Assembly: GCF_000331735.1 (NCBI RefSeq)
Contig: NC_020126.1
Location: 3,906,001-3,970,000 of the forward strand
From: Myxococcus stipitatus DSM 14675
GTDB taxonomy: Bacteria > Myxococcota > Myxococcia > Myxococcales > Myxococcaceae
Length of the DNA stretch: 64,000 nt
Reading direction: 5' to 3'
A program made the translations under genes and the position numbers. The notes under the pieces are model-generated. The model had not been told where the DNA came from, made no database searches, and saw only the letters and a program-made list of their open reading frames with translations. Shown in pieces: positions 17,629 through 26,060 of this stretch (position 1 is the first letter of the stretch; every line of letters begins with the position of its first letter).

Positions 17629-18714
17629 ATGGCCCTCCACGGCGACCTCTTCAGTTATCCGCTCCCCGAGTTTCTTCAATGGCTGGACAGCTCCCGCAAG
17701 ACGGGGACGCTCCAACTCTCCTGGGAGGCGGGTGAGCGGAAGCTCTTCCTCCTCTCCGGACAGGTAGGGGCCACCGCCTCCGAGGGCCTGCGCGGCCGCG
17801 TCGCCCGGCTCCTGGCGCTGGCGAAGCTGGCCTCGGGCGCGAAGGTGCTGGCCGCCTTCGACGAGCTGTCCCGCACGCCGGATGTCGACGCCGCCTTCGA
17901 CGTGCATGGCCTCCAGGCGCGGTGGATTCGCGACCTGGGACGCGAGGAGTTGTTCGCGGCCATGACGGACCTGACCATCGCGGGACGCGGCACGTTCCAT
18001 TGGACGGAGGATGCGGACCGCTCGGGCGAGGACTGGGTGCCGTCGGACATGAGCATCCGCGAGCTCCTGTTCGAGTCCCTGCGCTGGGTGGATGAGCAGC
18101 CGGACGTGGACAAGGCGCTGCCCATCGATGCGTTGAGCGTGCGCGCGTTGACGCCGCCCAGCCCCAGCCAGCCGCTGATGCATCGAATCATCCTGGGGCT
18201 GTGCACGAAGCCCCACAACCTGGGGCGCCTGCGGCTGTCGATGGGCGTGTCGCGCTCGTCGGTGACGCGGCGGGTGTACGAGCTGCTCCGGGCGAAGCTG
18301 GTGGAGGTGGACGGCGCGCCGCAGGTGGAGGCGGACCCGGTCGCGGAGATGCTGGAGAAGGGCGCGGTGCTGATGCGCGAGGGCCAGTTCGACGCGGCGG
18401 GCATCGTCTGCGCGTCGCTGCTCGCCAGCGACCCCGCGGACCGGCGTGTGCGCGAGTTCGCCCGGCTGGTGCAGCGCGAGCACGTGGCCGCGCTCTACTC
18501 GGAGATGCCGCCGCTGTTGATTCCCATGGTGGTGCATGACCCGCAGGGCATGTCGCTGCTCAAGCCCGAGGAGCGGCAGATTGCCGGCCTCGTGAGCGGC
18601 ACGTGGGACGTGTCCACCATCGTCCTGGCGAGCCCCGCGCGGGAGCTGGAGACGCTCAAGACGCTGGCGAAGCTCCAGCGCATGGGGTTGTTGCAGCTCA
18701 CCGCGCCTCGGTGA
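17629..18714 (+). CDS. DUF4388-domain regulatory protein
   Basis: This 361-residue protein has an N-terminal DUF4388 domain (DLFSYPLPEFLQWLDSSRKT, then LFLLSGQVGATASEG), a module very common in myxobacteria and deltaproteobacteria and often found in signalling proteins. A middle segment (about residues 185-225) resembles a winged-helix repressor domain (RLRLSMGVSRSSVTRRVYEL). A helical C-terminal part follows, ending in an ATPase-independent repeat-like region (SLLKPEERQIAGLVSGTWD). No catalytic residues were recognised. It is probably a cytoplasmic regulator or adaptor. A TATCCT hexamer lies at 17610-17615, 13 nt before the ATG, with no Shine-Dalgarno. It is divergent from the mutase-like gene. 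Confidence 0.8.
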   Translation: MALHGDLFSYPLPEFLQWLDSSRKTGTLQLSWEAGERKLFLLSGQVGATASEGLRGRVARLLALAKLASGAKVLAAFDELSRTPDVDAAFDVHGLQARWIRDLGREELFAAMTDLTIAGRGTFHWTEDADRSGEDWVPSDMSIRELLFESLRWVDEQPDVDKALPIDALSVRALTPPSPSQPLMHRIILGLCTKPHNLGRLRLSMGVSRSSVTRRVYELLRAKLVEVDGAPQVEADPVAEMLEKGAVLMREGQFDAAGIVCASLLASDPADRRVREFARLVQREHVAALYSEMPPLLIPMVVHDPQGMSLLKPEERQIAGLVSGTWDVSTIVLASPARELETLKTLAKLQRMGLLQLTAPR

Positions 18715-18730
18715 TGCGCCTCCGCGGCGA

Positions 18731-18750
18731 GCCCCCATGAGAGTGGGGGC
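18731..18750. terminator. Hairpin in convergent intergenic gap
   Basis: GCCCCCA and TGGGGGC form a 7-bp stem with a 6-nt loop in the 54-bp gap between the convergent DUF4388 and MglA-like genes. It is symmetrical enough to serve both strands, but there is no T-tract, so termination is inferred only from position. Confidence 0.45.
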
Positions 18751-18768
18751 CCGCTGCACGGCGATGCG

Positions 18769-19938
18769 CTACTCGGAGGTGGGCAGGCCCACCGCGTTGA
18801 GGCGGACGAAGGTCTGCATCAGCACGTAGAGGGCGAAGGCCGCGTCGTCGACGCGCAGGTGCGTCTGGTTGCCCAGACCCTGGACGCGCAGGAGGTCGGC
18901 GCCATCCACGCGCAGGAGGAAGGCCTGCTGCGCCAGCGTGCCCTCACCCGCGTAGGCGAGCGCGCGCCGGATGGCATCCGCGCACGCGGTGACGCAGGTG
19001 GAGTAGTTGCCCGCGATGAACGCGGCCTCGGCGGCGCGCGCGTGGTCGAACAAGTCTCCCGGCGCGAGCGCACTCGCCGCGCCCAGCAACTTGGGTCCCG
19101 CCTGCGTGACGGCCGCGGGGGGAGCCACGGGCGCCACCACGGGCTCCACGCGCGGCGGAGGCGCGATGGCCGGGAAGGAGCCCGACGCGCGCTGCGGCAC
19201 GGGCGTGGGCACCATCGCCACGGCGGGCCCATGTCCGGCCGGGACGGCGACGGACGGAGGCTGGCGGTGTTGCAGGTGCTGGGTGAGCTGCGCTTCCAGG
19301 CCCGCGGGCTTGGGGCTGCCCACGGGCGCCACCGGACGCGGCGGCGGGACGATGCGCTTGGCGCGCAGGTCCTTGATGACCAGCCGGGTGATGGCCTTGA
19401 GCGTGTCGAGCACGCCTTGCCCGTTGGTGGCCGCGGTCTCGAAGTCCGGCACGCCGCGCGGGTTGAGCTCCTGGCGGAGCTGCTCCACGGGCAGCACGTT
19501 CTCCAGGTCCCGCTTGTTCCACTGCATCACCAGCGGGAAGCGGTCCAGACGGATGCCGTGCTCGAAGAGGTTCTCCTCCAGGTTCGCCAGCGACTCGCGG
19601 TTGGCGTCCATGGCCTCCGGCTGGGAGTCCGCCACGAAGACGACACCGTCGGCGCCCTGGAGCACCAGCTTCCGGGTCGCGTTGTAGAAGACCTGGCCCG
19701 GCACGGTGTACAGCGCGAGCCGCACCGAGCAGTCGCCCACGCGCTCCACCTTCACGGGGAGGAAGTCGAAGAAGAGCGTCCGGTCGCCTTCGGTGGCGAT
19801 GGACATCATCTCGCCCCGGTGCGCCGGGCGGACGGTCTCGTAAATTTTCCGCAGGGAGGTCGTCTTGCCGGACAGTCCTGGTCCGTAGAAGACGATTTTG
19901 GCGGCCACCTCGCGGGCCATCAGATTCACGCTGCTCAC
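18769..19938 (-). CDS. MglA-like small GTPase with long C-terminal extension
   Basis: The first 200 residues are a Ras-like GTPase very close in sequence to MglA, the polarity GTPase of gliding motility. The P-loop is GPGLSGKTTS, switch features are in TLFFDFLPVKV and TVPGQVFYNATRKLVLQG, and the guanine-specificity motif NKRD lies in WNKRDLENVLP. The remaining 190 residues are new: a Pro/Ala/Val-rich linker and a helical domain (GDLFDHARAAEAAFIAGNYS to the end) that may be a partner-binding module. The GTG start overlaps the anmK stop by 4 bp, and ATG 19920 is an alternative. It is the last gene of murQ-anmK-GTPase, an unexpected operon partner for peptidoglycan recycling. No mglB (its usual GAP) is in the window. 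Confidence 0.88.
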   Translation of the reverse strand: MSSVNLMAREVAAKIVFYGPGLSGKTTSLRKIYETVRPAHRGEMMSIATEGDRTLFFDFLPVKVERVGDCSVRLALYTVPGQVFYNATRKLVLQGADGVVFVADSQPEAMDANRESLANLEENLFEHGIRLDRFPLVMQWNKRDLENVLPVEQLRQELNPRGVPDFETAATNGQGVLDTLKAITRLVIKDLRAKRIVPPPRPVAPVGSPKPAGLEAQLTQHLQHRQPPSVAVPAGHGPAVAMVPTPVPQRASGSFPAIAPPPRVEPVVAPVAPPAAVTQAGPKLLGAASALAPGDLFDHARAAEAAFIAGNYSTCVTACADAIRRALAYAGEGTLAQQAFLLRVDGADLLRVQGLGNQTHLRVDDAAFALYVLMQTFVRLNAVGLPTSE

Positions 19939-21089
19939 GGTGTCAGCTTTCCTAGAACGACTCGACGCTTCGCGCCAGTTGCGGACGGGACATTCGCCGG
20001 AGTCCCCACGAGGTATTCGGCCGCGAGCAAGGCGAACAACGCCGCTTCTTTCGCGCCTTCCGGAAATCCCAGCGTATCAAGCCGCCGGAGGGGAAGGGGT
20101 GCCAGGCGAGCCTCGAGCCGCTCCATCAGCCGAGGATTGCGTGTGCCGCCGCCGGAAACATACATGGCTTCGAGACTCGGCGCGCGAGGCGACCCCCACG
20201 TTTCGTATGCCCGCGCGATGCTCTCCACGGTGAGCTCCAGCGCGGTGGCCATCACGTCGTGGGGCCGCTCCGGGTAGCGCGTCCACAGCTTCTCCACCAG
20301 GGTGTCGCCATAGCGCTCGCGCCCCGTGCTCTTGGGTGGAGGACGCGAGAGGAACGCGTCCGCGAGCAGCTCCGTCAGCAGCTCGGGAATCACCTTCCCC
20401 TGTCGCGACAGCGTCCCATCCACGTCGCATGGCAGTCGCCCCTGGCTGACGCGACGCGCCAGCCCATCCAGCACCATGTTTCCAGGGCCGGTGTCGAAGG
20501 CGAGGGAGTCCTCCAGCCGGGTGCTGACGAGGGACACGTTGGAGATGCCGCCGATGTTCAGGAGCGCGCGAGGGGCCTCGGGATTCCGGAACGCCACCCA
20601 GTCGAAGTAGGGCACCAGGGGCGCGCCGTGGCCTCCGGCCGCGACGTCCCGGGTGCGGAAGTCGCTGATGACGGGCAGGCCCGTGCGCTCGGCGATGACG
20701 GCGGGCTCGCCAATCTGGAGCGTGGAGGGGATGTCCGCCGCGCCCGGCGGGTGATGCGCCATGGTCTGCCCGTGCGAGCCGATGGCGCTCACGTCCGACG
20801 GGGAGAGCCCCGCCTTCTCGATGGCCTGGAGCGCGGCGCGAGCGAAGTACTCACCGAGCTCGAAGTCGAGCTGGCTCAGCGAGCGCGCGTCCTGGACGCC
20901 CAGGATTCGCGTGACGAGGTCCGACGGGAAGGGGAGGGAGACGTGGGAAAGCAGCCGCAGCCGGGCCCCGCCGCCCGTGCCGGTGATTTCACACAGCGCG
21001 GCCTCGACCGCGTCCGCGCTGGTTCCGGACAGGAGTCCCACACACACGCGGGGACGTTGAGAATCCGTGACGGGAAAGGGGAGCCGCAT
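19935..21089 (-). CDS. anmK: Anhydro-N-acetylmuramic acid kinase
   Basis: AnmK opens the 1,6-anhydro bond of anhydro-MurNAc and phosphorylates it with ATP to MurNAc-6-phosphate, in cytoplasmic peptidoglycan recycling. The 384-residue length matches the family. Recognised motifs are VGLLSGTSADAVEAALCE at the N-terminus (ATP site), IGSHGQTMAHHPPG, ISDFRTRDVAAGGHGAPLVP, LNIGGISNVSLV, FDTGPGNMVLDGL and VSGGGTRNPRLMERL. It follows murQ by 48 bp, which makes the next recycling enzyme, and it overlaps the MglA-like gene by 4 bp. All three are on the minus strand and probably form one transcript. Confidence 0.95.
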   Translation of the reverse strand: MRLPFPVTDSQRPRVCVGLLSGTSADAVEAALCEITGTGGGARLRLLSHVSLPFPSDLVTRILGVQDARSLSQLDFELGEYFARAALQAIEKAGLSPSDVSAIGSHGQTMAHHPPGAADIPSTLQIGEPAVIAERTGLPVISDFRTRDVAAGGHGAPLVPYFDWVAFRNPEAPRALLNIGGISNVSLVSTRLEDSLAFDTGPGNMVLDGLARRVSQGRLPCDVDGTLSRQGKVIPELLTELLADAFLSRPPPKSTGRERYGDTLVEKLWTRYPERPHDVMATALELTVESIARAYETWGSPRAPSLEAMYVSGGGTRNPRLMERLEARLAPLPLRRLDTLGFPEGAKEAALFALLAAEYLVGTPANVPSATGAKRRVVLGKLTP

Positions 21090-21137
21090 ACCCCCAATCT
21101 ATGAATGACCTCCCACGCCCGGCCCCGGGGGGGAGGC

Positions 21138-22073
21138 TCAAGTGGGGCCGCGTGCGTGCGCGCGCTTACGTCTGGGCTCGGCGAGCTCGCGCAGGCCGTT
21201 GTCCCGAAGACGTTTGCGAGCGGCGCGGGCGGTGAGCCCGGTGAAGTGCATGGCCACGGCCACCTTCACCTCACCGCCCGACGCCTCCAGCAACCGGGCT
21301 GCCTCGGAGAGGGGGAGGTTCGTCAACTCGGCCACCATGCGCGCCGCGCGGGCCCGCAGCTTCGCGTTGACGGGCCGCACGTCCACCATGCGCCCGCGAT
21401 ACACCTTGCCGAGCGAGACGAAGGCCGCGGTGGTGATGGCGTTGAGGATCAGCTTGGTGGCCGTGCCCGCCTTCAGCCGGGTGGATCCCGCAACCAGCTC
21501 CGGCCCCGTGCGCGCCAGCACCAGCGTGTCCACGTCCGCGCGGGTCCGGGGGCGGTTGCAGCACACCAGCACCGTGTGTGCTCCGCGCCGGTGGGCTTCG
21601 GCCAGCGCACCTCGGACATAGGGCGTGGAGGCGCTGGCGGAGATGCCGCACACCACATCGAGAGGGCCCGCGGCGAATGCACGCACGTCCGCGGCGCCCG
21701 CCTGGGCGTCGTCCTCGGCGCCTTCCACGGCCTGGGTCATCGCCCGGCGTCCGCCCGCGATGCGGGACTGGACCTGCGTGGGCGTGCTCCCGAACGTAGG
21801 AGGGCATTCGCTGGCGTCGAGGACGCCCAGGCGTCCACTCGTTCCAGCGCCGACGTAGAGGAGTCTGCCGCCCGCCCGCAATGCATTCGCTACGGCCGTT
21901 GCTGCTCGAGCAACGGCGCGGAGCGCTGGGCGAACCGCCTGGACGGCGACGACGTCCTCGTCATGTAACCGGCGGACGACCGACCCGATGGAGCATAGAT
22001 CTAGGTCGTCCGCGCGGGGGTGAAGCCGCTCGGTGGGAGGGAGTTTCGTGGATGATGCGCGAGAGGAACCCAC
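21138..22073 (-). CDS. murQ: N-acetylmuramic acid 6-phosphate etherase
   Basis: MurQ cleaves the lactyl ether of MurNAc-6-phosphate, giving GlcNAc-6-phosphate and D-lactate, right after AnmK in cell-wall recycling. The 311-residue protein has the SIS sugar-isomerase domain with GGRLLYVGAGTSGRLGVLDA, the catalytic-region Glu in VEGAEDDAQAG, and VCGISASASTPYVRGALAEA. A small C-terminal helical domain follows (LTNLPLSEAARLLEASGGEV). Because the N-terminal helix present in homologues is retained (SVVRRLHDEDVVAVQAV), the GTG at 22073 is a reasonable start. Its own promoter is not obvious. It stands first in the murQ-anmK-GTPase operon. Confidence 0.94.
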   Translation of the reverse strand: MGSSRASSTKLPPTERLHPRADDLDLCSIGSVVRRLHDEDVVAVQAVRPALRAVARAATAVANALRAGGRLLYVGAGTSGRLGVLDASECPPTFGSTPTQVQSRIAGGRRAMTQAVEGAEDDAQAGAADVRAFAAGPLDVVCGISASASTPYVRGALAEAHRRGAHTVLVCCNRPRTRADVDTLVLARTGPELVAGSTRLKAGTATKLILNAITTAAFVSLGKVYRGRMVDVRPVNAKLRARAARMVAELTNLPLSEAARLLEASGGEVKVAVAMHFTGLTARAARKRLRDNGLRELAEPRRKRAHARGPT

Positions 22074-22089
22074 CCCCGAGCGCCCGACT

Positions 22090-22281
22090 TCAAGCCGCCT
22101 TCGTCACCTTGCCCGCTTTGATGCAGCGGGTGCAGGCCAGAACGCGCTCCGTGCGGCCCTCGACGCTGGCCCGGACCTTCTGCAGGTTCGGGAGGGTTCG
22201 CTTCTTGGTCTTGTTGTTCGCGTGGCTGACGTTGTTGCCGACGAGCGGACGCTTGCCACAGATGTCACACTTCCACGCCAT
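22090..22281 (-). CDS. rpmB: 50S ribosomal protein L28
   Basis: This 63-residue protein is L28, a component of the large ribosomal subunit. It starts [20 protein letters not shown], with the conserved N-terminal strand and the [11 protein letters not shown] segment. Both zinc-ribbon Cys pairs are present (C5 and C8; C50 and C53), so this is the zinc-binding, C+ form. AAGGAG (22291-22296 on the opposite strand) lies 9 nt before the ATG. It is the only translation gene in the window and stands alone between murQ and the CrtI-like gene. Confidence 0.97.
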   Translation of the reverse strand: MAWKCDICGKRPLVGNNVSHANNKTKKRTLPNLQKVRASVEGRTERVLACTRCIKAGKVTKAA

Positions 22282-22385
22282 GACCTCTAACTCCTTGAAA
22301 ACTGGGGCGTTGGACGCCTGCCGATTAAAGAGCGGCGGAACCTGCCAGAAAGCGGCTTGGAAATCCAGCCTTTCAGCCGTTTGGA

Positions 22386-23909
22386 TCAGCCCTTGAGCGG
22401 ATCCTTCTTCTTCAACATGACTTGAACCAGGCGGGCGGCCCGGACTCCGGCGAGCAATTCGCCCTCCAGACCGAGGCCCGGCAGCACCTCGCGGCCCGCG
22501 AGCAGCAGGTTCTTCACCGGGGTGCGCTGGGTCAAACCGGTGACGCCCAGGACGGCTTCCGACTCGAAGCTGTAGAGCGGGTGGGGCATCAGCCGCGTGC
22601 CGCGAGAGCCGCTGGCGTCCAGGTACGGCGCCGAGCGCAGCAGGCGGTGCTGGGCGGTGAAGGGCATCACGGCGTCCAGCTGCGCGTCGATGCGCGAGGC
22701 GAGCGTCTGGAGGTGCTCGTCGCCCAGCTCCCGGGCCGTCGCGGGCACGAAGACGCCGGCGCAGACCACGCGCAGCCCGTCCACGTCCTTGCCCTCCTTG
22801 CCTCCGCCGGCCGTGGCGCGCACGGGGTGGAGTTGGATCAGCATGGAGCCCAGCTCGGCGTCCTGCGTATCCACGAGCGACAGCTCGCCCATGCCACGGG
22901 GGAGCGCCGACTCCGGCACCACCCAGTTGACGGTGAAGAGGATGGACTTCGTCGTGGACTGGTCCAGGTGCTCCAGGAGCCCCCGGTGGTGCTTCTTGTC
23001 CGTCACCAGTCGCCGCAGCGCGCTGGAGTCCGTGGCGGCCACCAGGCACGCCGCGCGGTAGAGCGTGTCCGAGCGCACCAGCTTCACGCCCGCGAACTTG
23101 CTGCCCTCGAAGGAGAGCTCCTCGACGATGAAGCCCGAGGGGCTGTCGCGCCCGAGCACATCACCGCCCAGCTCCGCCAGCCGCCGCGTGAGCAGCTCCC
23201 GGAGGCCGTCATGCCCGCCGTTGAAGAAGCAGGGCGTGGACAGCACCTGGGACAGGGGCCGGGTGAGGGCGAGGGGCGACTCGGGGCGGTCCAGGTGGTT
23301 GATGAAGGGGCGCAGCGAGCGCACCAGCGCGGCGGCCGGGGTCTCCGCGGCCAGGTGGGGCGGGGCCTCCAGGCCCGGGTGGGCGCGGATGAGCTTCTTG
23401 AGGCCCCAGCCCTCGAAGAACCCGTCCGGGGGCAGGGCGGGCTGGGCCTTGAAGAAGGCGTCCGTCAACTCGTGCTGCGCGGTGGTGCCGGCCAGGGCGC
23501 CCAGGAGCGCCTCGCCCTCCTCGCCCAGCTCGCGTGTCACCTCGGCCTTGCGGCGCGTGGCGTCCGCGTGCAGGTCCATGCGGTTCTTCGGCATGACCAG
23601 CTGGAGCTCGGGCGCGTGGGGACGCAGCGCGCGCTGCACGGTGGTGGTGAGGCCCAGCTCGGAGAGGGCTTCCTCGATGGCGGGCATCGCCTTGAGGGGC
23701 GGCGCCACGAAGGGGGCATAGGGGAGCACGTAGCCGCCGTGCTCGTAGCCGGGGCCCATGCCGTCATGGTCCACCAGCAGGACGCGGTGGCCGCGCTTGG
23801 CCAACAGCGAGGCCGCGAGCGCACCGCCGAGCTGACTGCCCAGCACGATGACGTCATACACGTGCCGGGACGGGCCCGAGGGAAGCTTGAGTTTGGCTGC
23901 GGACGTCAT
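22386..23909 (-). CDS. FAD-dependent oxidoreductase of the phytoene desaturase (CrtI-like) family
   Basis: This protein of about 507 residues begins with a Rossmann dinucleotide-binding motif ([21 protein letters not shown], then VLLVDHDG) and is similar in layout to amine oxidase and phytoene dehydrogenase proteins. A C-terminal FAD-binding segment reads [22 protein letters not shown]. The middle section ([33 protein letters not shown]) also fits the family. No carotenoid-cluster gene is nearby, so the substrate is unknown. ATG 23909 is preferred; in-frame upstream sequence is unlike coding. It precedes rpmB by 104 bp, which contains the rpmB ribosome binding site. Confidence 0.8.
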   Translation of the reverse strand: MTSAAKLKLPSGPSRHVYDVIVLGSQLGGALAASLLAKRGHRVLLVDHDGMGPGYEHGGYVLPYAPFVAPPLKAMPAIEEALSELGLTTTVQRALRPHAPELQLVMPKNRMDLHADATRRKAEVTRELGEEGEALLGALAGTTAQHELTDAFFKAQPALPPDGFFEGWGLKKLIRAHPGLEAPPHLAAETPAAALVRSLRPFINHLDRPESPLALTRPLSQVLSTPCFFNGGHDGLRELLTRRLAELGGDVLGRDSPSGFIVEELSFEGSKFAGVKLVRSDTLYRAACLVAATDSSALRRLVTDKKHHRGLLEHLDQSTTKSILFTVNWVVPESALPRGMGELSLVDTQDAELGSMLIQLHPVRATAGGGKEGKDVDGLRVVCAGVFVPATARELGDEHLQTLASRIDAQLDAVMPFTAQHRLLRSAPYLDASGSRGTRLMPHPLYSFESEAVLGVTGLTQRTPVKNLLLAGREVLPGLGLEGELLAGVRAARLVQVMLKKKDPLKG

Positions 23910-23993
23910 GCGGCGGGGAACACTACACAACGTCCTCGGCCGTGGCTCCCTTTTGACGAAGGTCAAAGGGGAGGGGTGCTCCTGGCCCCGGGC

Positions 23994-24680
23994 TCAGGCC
24001 CTGGGGCCGAAGAGGCGCGCCTCCAGCTCCGGCGGAAGCGCGGTGAAGTCCGGGGCCGTCCAGCGCGCGCCGGCCTGGCGGAGCTGCTCCGCGGAGGTCG
24101 TGGTGGTGATGCCCACCACCGCCATTCCCGCGTCGCGGGCGGAGTTGACGCCCAGGATGGCGTCCTCGAAGGCGAGGCACTGGGAGGGCTCCACGCCCAG
24201 CCCCTTCGCCGCGGCGAGGAAGATGTCCGGGAAGGGCTTGCCGCGGGTGACCTCCTCGGCGCCGACGATGCGGTGGAAGACGGGGCGCAAGCCCAGGCCG
24301 TCGATGACCAGCTCGCGGTTGCCGTGCGGAGCGGCGGTGGCGATGGCCAGGGGGATGTGCGCGGCGTGCAGGCGCGCGATGAAGGACTCGGCACCGTGGT
24401 GCAGCCGCAGGTGGGGCCGGTAGAGGGTGCGGTAGTGGTTCTCCTTCTCGTCCGCGAGCCGCGCCAGTTCCTCCGGGTCGAGGGAGCGCTCGAGCAGCTC
24501 GGGGAGGATCTCCTCGTTCTTCTTCCCGGCGAAGCGCGTCTGGAAGTCGTCGGCGGTGAGCGACAGGCCGAGCTTGCGCGCGAGTGCCACCCACGCCTCA
24601 TTGTGGAAGCCCATGTTGTCGACGAGGGTCCCATCCATGTCGAAGATGGCGGCCCTCAAGGGCGTGTCGGAAGGTGTCAT
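23994..24680 (-). CDS. HAD-family hydrolase, beta-phosphoglucomutase-like
   Basis: This 228-residue HAD enzyme has motif I FDMDGTLVDN (nucleophile and acid/base Asp), motif II in LAIATAAPHGNRE, motif III Lys in TRGKPFPDIFL, and motif IV in CLAFEDAILGVNSARDAG. An alpha-helical cap sits between motifs I and II (AWVALARKLGLSLTADDFQT). This is the subfamily of beta-phosphoglucomutase and phosphoglycolate/sugar phosphatases. The substrate cannot be read from the sequence. The start ATG 24680 is followed by a poly-polar leader (MTPSDTPLRAAIFD). It is divergent from the CoA hydrolase gene, with 84 bp between starts. Confidence 0.87.
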   Translation of the reverse strand: MTPSDTPLRAAIFDMDGTLVDNMGFHNEAWVALARKLGLSLTADDFQTRFAGKKNEEILPELLERSLDPEELARLADEKENHYRTLYRPHLRLHHGAESFIARLHAAHIPLAIATAAPHGNRELVIDGLGLRPVFHRIVGAEEVTRGKPFPDIFLAAAKGLGVEPSQCLAFEDAILGVNSARDAGMAVVGITTTTSAEQLRQAGARWTAPDFTALPPELEARLFGPRA

Positions 24681-24764
24681 GGTTCCCCCATAGCGCGGCC
24701 ACGAAGGACTGGGGCCACGAATCGAGCGCGCCGGCAGCCTGGCGCTGATAATCCCGAGAGTCTC

Positions 24765-25847
24765 ATGAGCGATGGCGTGTGGATGGAGATGCGTGGGTCG
24801 GTGGGCGTGCTGACGCTGAACCGCCCGAAGGCGTTGAACGCGCTGAACCTGGAGATGTGCCGGGCGCTGCTTCCCCAGCTCGACGCCTGGGCGGCGGACC
24901 CAGCGGTCAAGGCCGTGGTCATCCGGGGCGCGGGCGGCCGAGCCTTCTGCGCGGGAGGGGACGTGCGCGCGGTGGCGGCCTCCCTGACGGAGGCGCCTCC
25001 GCCGGGACAGGAGCGCCTGTCGCGTGAGTTCTTCCGCGCCGAGTACGCGCTGAACCATCGCATCCACCACCTGGGCAAGCCGTACGTGTCGCTCGTGGAC
25101 GGCATCTGCATGGGTGGGGGCTTGGGGCTCTCCATCCACGGTGCGTACCGCGTCGTCACGGAGAAGCTGGTGCTGGCGATGCCGGAGACGGCGCTGGGGC
25201 TCTTCCCGGATGTGGGAGGAGGCTGGTTCCTGCCGCGCTTCCCGGGCGAGTCGGGGACGTACCTGGGCCTGACGGGCGCGCGATGCAGCGCGGCGGACGC
25301 GATGTGGCTGGGCTACGGGACGCACCACGTGGAGTCGGCGCGAGTGGACGCGCTGCTGGAGGCGATCATCGGCGCGGAGTGGGGAAGGGGTTCGGCGAGC
25401 GCGGTGGTGGAAGAGGTGCTCGCGCGCTTCCACGCGGATGCGGGAACGTCCGCGCTGGCCACGCAGCACGCCTCGATGGACCGGTGCTTCGCGGCGGAGC
25501 GGGTGGAGGACATCCAGCAGGCGCTGGAGCTGGAGGGCACGCCCTGGGCTCAGGAGACGTGGGCCACGCTGCTGCGCATGTGTCCGATGAGCTTGAAGGT
25601 GTCGCTGCGGCAGCTGCGCATGGGACGCGGCCGGAGCTACGACGAGATGGTGGGCCTCGAGTACCGGCTGAGCCAGGCACTGACTGCTCGCGAGGACTTC
25701 CGCGAGGGAATCCGCGCGGTGCTGGTGGACAAGGACGGCAAGGCACGCTGGCATCCGGGAACGCTGGGCGACGTCAAGGACTCGGACGTGGAGGCGTGCT
25801 TCGCGCCACGGGCTGGAGACGAGCTCGTCCTGTCGCCGCCGAAGTGA
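24765..25847 (+). CDS. 3-hydroxyisobutyryl-CoA hydrolase-like enoyl-CoA hydratase superfamily enzyme
   Basis: This 360-residue crotonase-fold enzyme is longer than hydratases (about 260) and has the sequence pattern of HIBYL-CoA hydrolases. These include VGVLTLNRPKALNALN, the oxyanion segment GGRAFCAGGDVRAVA, CMGGGLGLSIHGAYRV, and the catalytic Glu/Asp segment MPETALGLFPDVGGGWFLPR. The extra C-terminal helices (ETWATLLRMCPMSLKVSLRQ) are typical of that group. It would release 3-hydroxyisobutyrate in valine catabolism, a pathway that also feeds branched CoA starters in myxobacteria. GATAAT lies at 24747-24752. It is convergent with the DUF523 gene. Confidence 0.85.
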   Translation: MSDGVWMEMRGSVGVLTLNRPKALNALNLEMCRALLPQLDAWAADPAVKAVVIRGAGGRAFCAGGDVRAVAASLTEAPPPGQERLSREFFRAEYALNHRIHHLGKPYVSLVDGICMGGGLGLSIHGAYRVVTEKLVLAMPETALGLFPDVGGGWFLPRFPGESGTYLGLTGARCSAADAMWLGYGTHHVESARVDALLEAIIGAEWGRGSASAVVEEVLARFHADAGTSALATQHASMDRCFAAERVEDIQQALELEGTPWAQETWATLLRMCPMSLKVSLRQLRMGRGRSYDEMVGLEYRLSQALTAREDFREGIRAVLVDKDGKARWHPGTLGDVKDSDVEACFAPRAGDELVLSPPK

Positions 25848-25900
25848 GTGGCTTGATGGCTTGCCGCTGATGGCGGGAGGGCTCTCGTCCGCGAAGAGGG

Positions 25901-26060
25901 GACAGGTCCGCGTCGCTGATGAGCCAGACGCCCTGCGAGCACGGCAGGGCGGTGGCGACGCCCTCGCCCGCGATGCGGACTACAGGTCCTCGTCGCTGAC
26001 GACGGTGACGCCCTCGGAGCGAAGCAGCGCGGTGGTGATGCCCTCGCCCGAGCGCAGGGC
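25901..26060 (-). repeat. Imperfect 80-bp tandem duplication at the 3' end of the DUF523 gene
   Basis: Two adjacent segments, 25901-25980 and 25981-26060, align without gaps at a spacing of 80 bp. By hand, 55 of 70 compared bases match. The second segment codes for the C-terminal end of the DUF523 protein (GEGITTALLRSEG, VVSDEDL, stop). The first lies just beyond the stop codon and, in another frame, reads GEGVATALPCSQG followed by LISDADL. It is therefore a duplicate or relic of the gene's tail that is no longer translated in frame. Confidence 0.75.

Noticed and set aside
22422..24764. Upstream part of a 1141-codon plus-strand frame ending in the CoA hydrolase
   Set aside because: Only the part after ATG 24765 has crotonase motifs. 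The rest is antisense to the CrtI-like and HAD genes.
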